DNA of 64,000 nt from Bagarius yarrelli (taxonomy: Eukaryota; Chordata; Actinopteri; Siluriformes; Sisoridae). This document shows positions 61,660 through 64,000 of this stretch, piece by piece. Where the stretch lies: assembly GCA_005784505.1 (NCBI GenBank), contig VCAZ01000049.1, positions 2,223,001 to 2,287,000 on the forward strand, written 5' to 3'. Both the position numbers and the translations under genes were made by a program. Position 1 is the stretch's first letter. Each line of letters begins with the position of its first letter. Under the pieces are notes generated by a model. The model worked only from the letters and a program-made list of their open reading frames with translations, had not been told where the DNA came from and did not search any database.

Positions 61660-62136
61660 CAGTGATTCTTAACCTATTTTGGGTGAACGGCCCGCTAGGT
61701 CAAGCTGAAACCCACTTCCCCTAATGCCCTAGCCCACATCCCATGCACACAAACTGGATGTTTTCAAGGTTAATCAGACCTTCATTTGTTCTTATAGCAT
61801 TGCATTATTAGAATAAAAAATAAGAAGAAATATTATTTTAAAAACAAACTTAGCAGCTATGTGAGTCTTGTGTTGCTGTTTTTTTTATAGATGTTATTAA
61901 AGGTAAATGGGAATAAAGCCATACCAAAGATAAGCTACAATATATTAGCAGCATTTTCTAGGTCAGCTATTAATGTCTTGGGAAAACTTGGCAAACGTTC
62001 ACATAGTACCACTTAACAAACCCAGTTTGTTAGCACCCACCATTTGCATTTATTAAAGCCCCACCAGATTTCCAACACCCACTGACATTGTCTTAATGCC
62101 CACTGGAGGCACTGCTATCCCTGTTGAACATTACTA
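61660..62136. mobile_element. hAT-like non-autonomous element
   Basis: Left terminus 'cagtgattcttaacctattt'; right terminus reverse-complemented 'tagtaatgttcaac'. Flanked by GTCCAAAG (61652-61659) and GGCCAAAG (62137-62144), 7 of 8 identical. 477 bp, non-coding. Confidence 0.65.
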
Positions 62137-62457
62137 GGCCAAAGTTTAAATGTCCTCAGTGATATAACACCTAGTTCTGATTTCTTAGGAAGATAAATTA
62201 GAACCAAATCTTTTTGGTGTTATTGAAAGTATCGCTAATCATAGCAAAATGTCAGCTCCATTAAGACTACACAATGATGAGAGTTTTCCCAAGGGTCTAT
62301 AATGTTGATAACACAACTCTCTGTTGTGGTATTGCTATAAACACTACGCTGGTATTTGTGGGGGGCTTGAAAACAATGGGCTAAAGTTAGGTTTGTAAGA
62401 AAGTTGGGTTATTTGACATGATTTTTTAAGGAATGTAATGCTGCAAAAATGAACAAA

Positions 62458-62592
62458 AACATTTATATTTATCCCATTTGGCAGACGACTTTTTATCTCT
62501 TTTATACAACAATTGGGGGTTAAGGGCCCTGCTCAGGGGCTTAGCGGGGCAATTAGCAGTCTAACACCTTAATCACTACACTACCCCTTTTT
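62458..62592 (-). mobile_element. tRNA-derived SINE, internally shortened
   Basis: 'catttatatttatcccattt', 'ggcagacgac', 'gggggttaagggccctgctc', 'aatcactacactacccctt'. Confidence 0.65.
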
Positions 62593-64000
62593 AGACTATT
62601 ATATACCAATAAAATGTGTTATTTATTTGAAGATAAACAAGATTGGGAAATTAGAAAGTTCTCTAAAGTTCTGTTGTGGGGGAAATCAGCCAAATCTTTT
62701 ACAGTGGGGTATATGTGTAAGACCTAATGAAAGTATTGTGGTGGCAATCCAAGGTTGGGTTAAAAACTAATCTATAATCATAAAAAAGTAGCATAATATG
62801 ACTGATTTTATCTGGGGCTGGGTTTGCCGTCTAGCAAGCTGTTTGCCATCTAACAATCTTTGACTACATAAAAAGAAACATAATAAATCCTGCTTCATTT
62901 TGGTTTTATATTAAAAAGAGCAAACAAAACAAACAGGAAAAACAAGGACAATTAACATGACAGTGTGAGACGCTGCATGCTAAATTTGCCGATAGGTTAT
63001 TCTGCGTCCTAATTTGTCTCTTTATACTACACACTGAAGTGTGAATATTGGCTCGTTTGTTTGTCCAATCTTTGTCGTTGGATAATGATGAAATTCACTT
63101 GCTATGAATGAGGACTGTTGAAAGATGTCTCATCGATAAAGATTCTCTCACAATTGTCCAGTAAACAAATTCATAAACAAATGTGCAAGGTTTCAATCCA
63201 AAGGGAATGCTTTCATCAATTGTGTCCACATCTGTTGAGGCTTGTAGGCTTTGTCTCATTCGAATTTAACAACATAATGAACAACAATTTGAAGCAATAT
63301 ACTTGCAAAGCACGCTGACACACTTTACAAAGCTCTTATGTAATTAGATTTGTCTGTTCGGATTACATAGTACATACAATAGATATTACATGGCTCTTAT
63401 CATGCCCCAGGGGATTGGTGATGTCTAGACTATAGTAATTCTATTTAATAATGACCTTCAGCTTCTGGTCAAATTCTAAGCAGTTACAGTGTGTTATATA
63501 ACCATGTCAACAAGGAAACAACTCGTCATCTTTTATAAGCAAATCACCGAGGATCCCTTTTTAAACCACATTTTAACATCTCACTCAACAATCATCCTGA
63601 TGTAGGGACCACACACATACTGTATATGTTTTCTAATTAGGTGAATGGTTTCATTTAAGACTTTAAAAGGAGCTTTTCCACACTCTGGCAGGTTTTGTAC
63701 GTTTAATCCTGGCTACAGGGTTTGCAAATGTGTTCACCCAAAACGTAAGTGCAGTGAGTCTTGAGCTAATAATGACATCAAACAAAGAAAATGAGGCATC
63801 TTTGTCCAAATATAGTATAAGGTTAGCGGTGACTTCATCCGGTGAGGAAATGAACTGAGATAGCAAGACGAGCATCTGGTCGGAAACATGCACGTGTGCC
63901 AGCATTAGAGTCAGCCAGGTGTCTCTCATGAAGACGGGTGGGAAAATGGTCATTGTAAAACACACTCATTTCAATGTATTCAACAGGGCTGTACTGTCGG

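Larger units (their letters stand above)
44692..64000 (+). other. start of intron 3, open at window end
   Basis: Begins with GTAAGT after exon 3. The next exon should carry the Pro-rich linker and the region that leads into the hybrid/TB domains, entering with one base that completes a Gly codon. I looked for a plus-strand frame with a paired-cysteine pattern down to 64000 and found none, so the intron seems to exceed 19.3 kb. Stretches with nothing recognised: 45450-47940, 48420-50030, 50670-51840, 52460-54290, 54490-55370, 56450-57815, 59320-60090, 60450-61460 and 62600-64000. Confidence 0.7.

Noticed and set aside
63663..63965. 100-codon minus-strand frame at the window end
   Set aside because: Protein-like composition made me pause, but I recognise no family and no exon borders. 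A protein search would decide; a hit would mean an antisense neighbour gene.

Overview
The window is AT-rich vertebrate nuclear DNA, most likely from a teleost and probably an otophysan (catfish- or characin-like) fish. That rests on the repeats: many tRNA-derived SINEs whose 3' tails read like 'ctctggataagggtgtctgc...aaatgtaaatgt', a second SINE family ending in GAAT repeats, Tc1/mariner relics with 'catatggacaaaa'-type ends, hAT-like short elements and degraded LINE 3' ends. There are no bacterial-style genes, operons or CRISPR arrays. Almost all short open frames are chance frames or repeat debris.

One protein-coding gene is supported, on the + strand: the 5' end of a latent TGF-beta binding protein, best matched to LTBP2 from recalled family sequence. 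Three exons join with consistent splice phases. Exon 1 (24227-24597) carries the start codon, signal peptide and a basic linker. Exon 2 (29913-29986) is a 74-nt exon coding the conserved Cys-Gly-Gly...Cys-Cys-x-Gly-Trp module; it is too short to stand out as an ORF. Exon 3 (44412-44691) codes the first EGF-like domain and the start of a Pro/Thr/Ser-rich linker. Introns 1 and 2 are 5.3 kb and 14.4 kb. Intron 3 opens at 44692 and runs past the window end (more than 19.3 kb), since no further LTBP exon was recognised. The gene is therefore partial here (725 coding nt, 241 codons plus 2 nt).

Layout: 1-23.7 kb is an apparent gene-free flank filled with SINE, LINE, Tc1, LTR-like and foldback elements. 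At 23.77-24.23 kb lies a GA microsatellite and a locally CpG-richer presumptive promoter/5'UTR with four short upstream ORFs. From 24.2 to 64 kb the gene spreads across large introns. Intron 2 holds two copies of one ~1 kb non-autonomous element, a Tc1 transposase relic and an hAT-like element with an 8-bp target duplication. Intron 3 holds duplicated Tc1 relics (one with a nested pentanucleotide-tailed insertion), inverted SINE pairs, an LTR-like unit and a second hAT-like element.

I found no convincing novel biological system. The most informative observations are the hidden 74-nt exon with its phase logic, the uORF-rich leader, nested insertions that give a relative chronology, the terminal duplications of two hAT-like elements, a ~315-bp foldback element with ~105-bp arms, and inverted SINE copies flanking exon 3. 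All calls are by eye; family names rest on recalled motifs, not searches.
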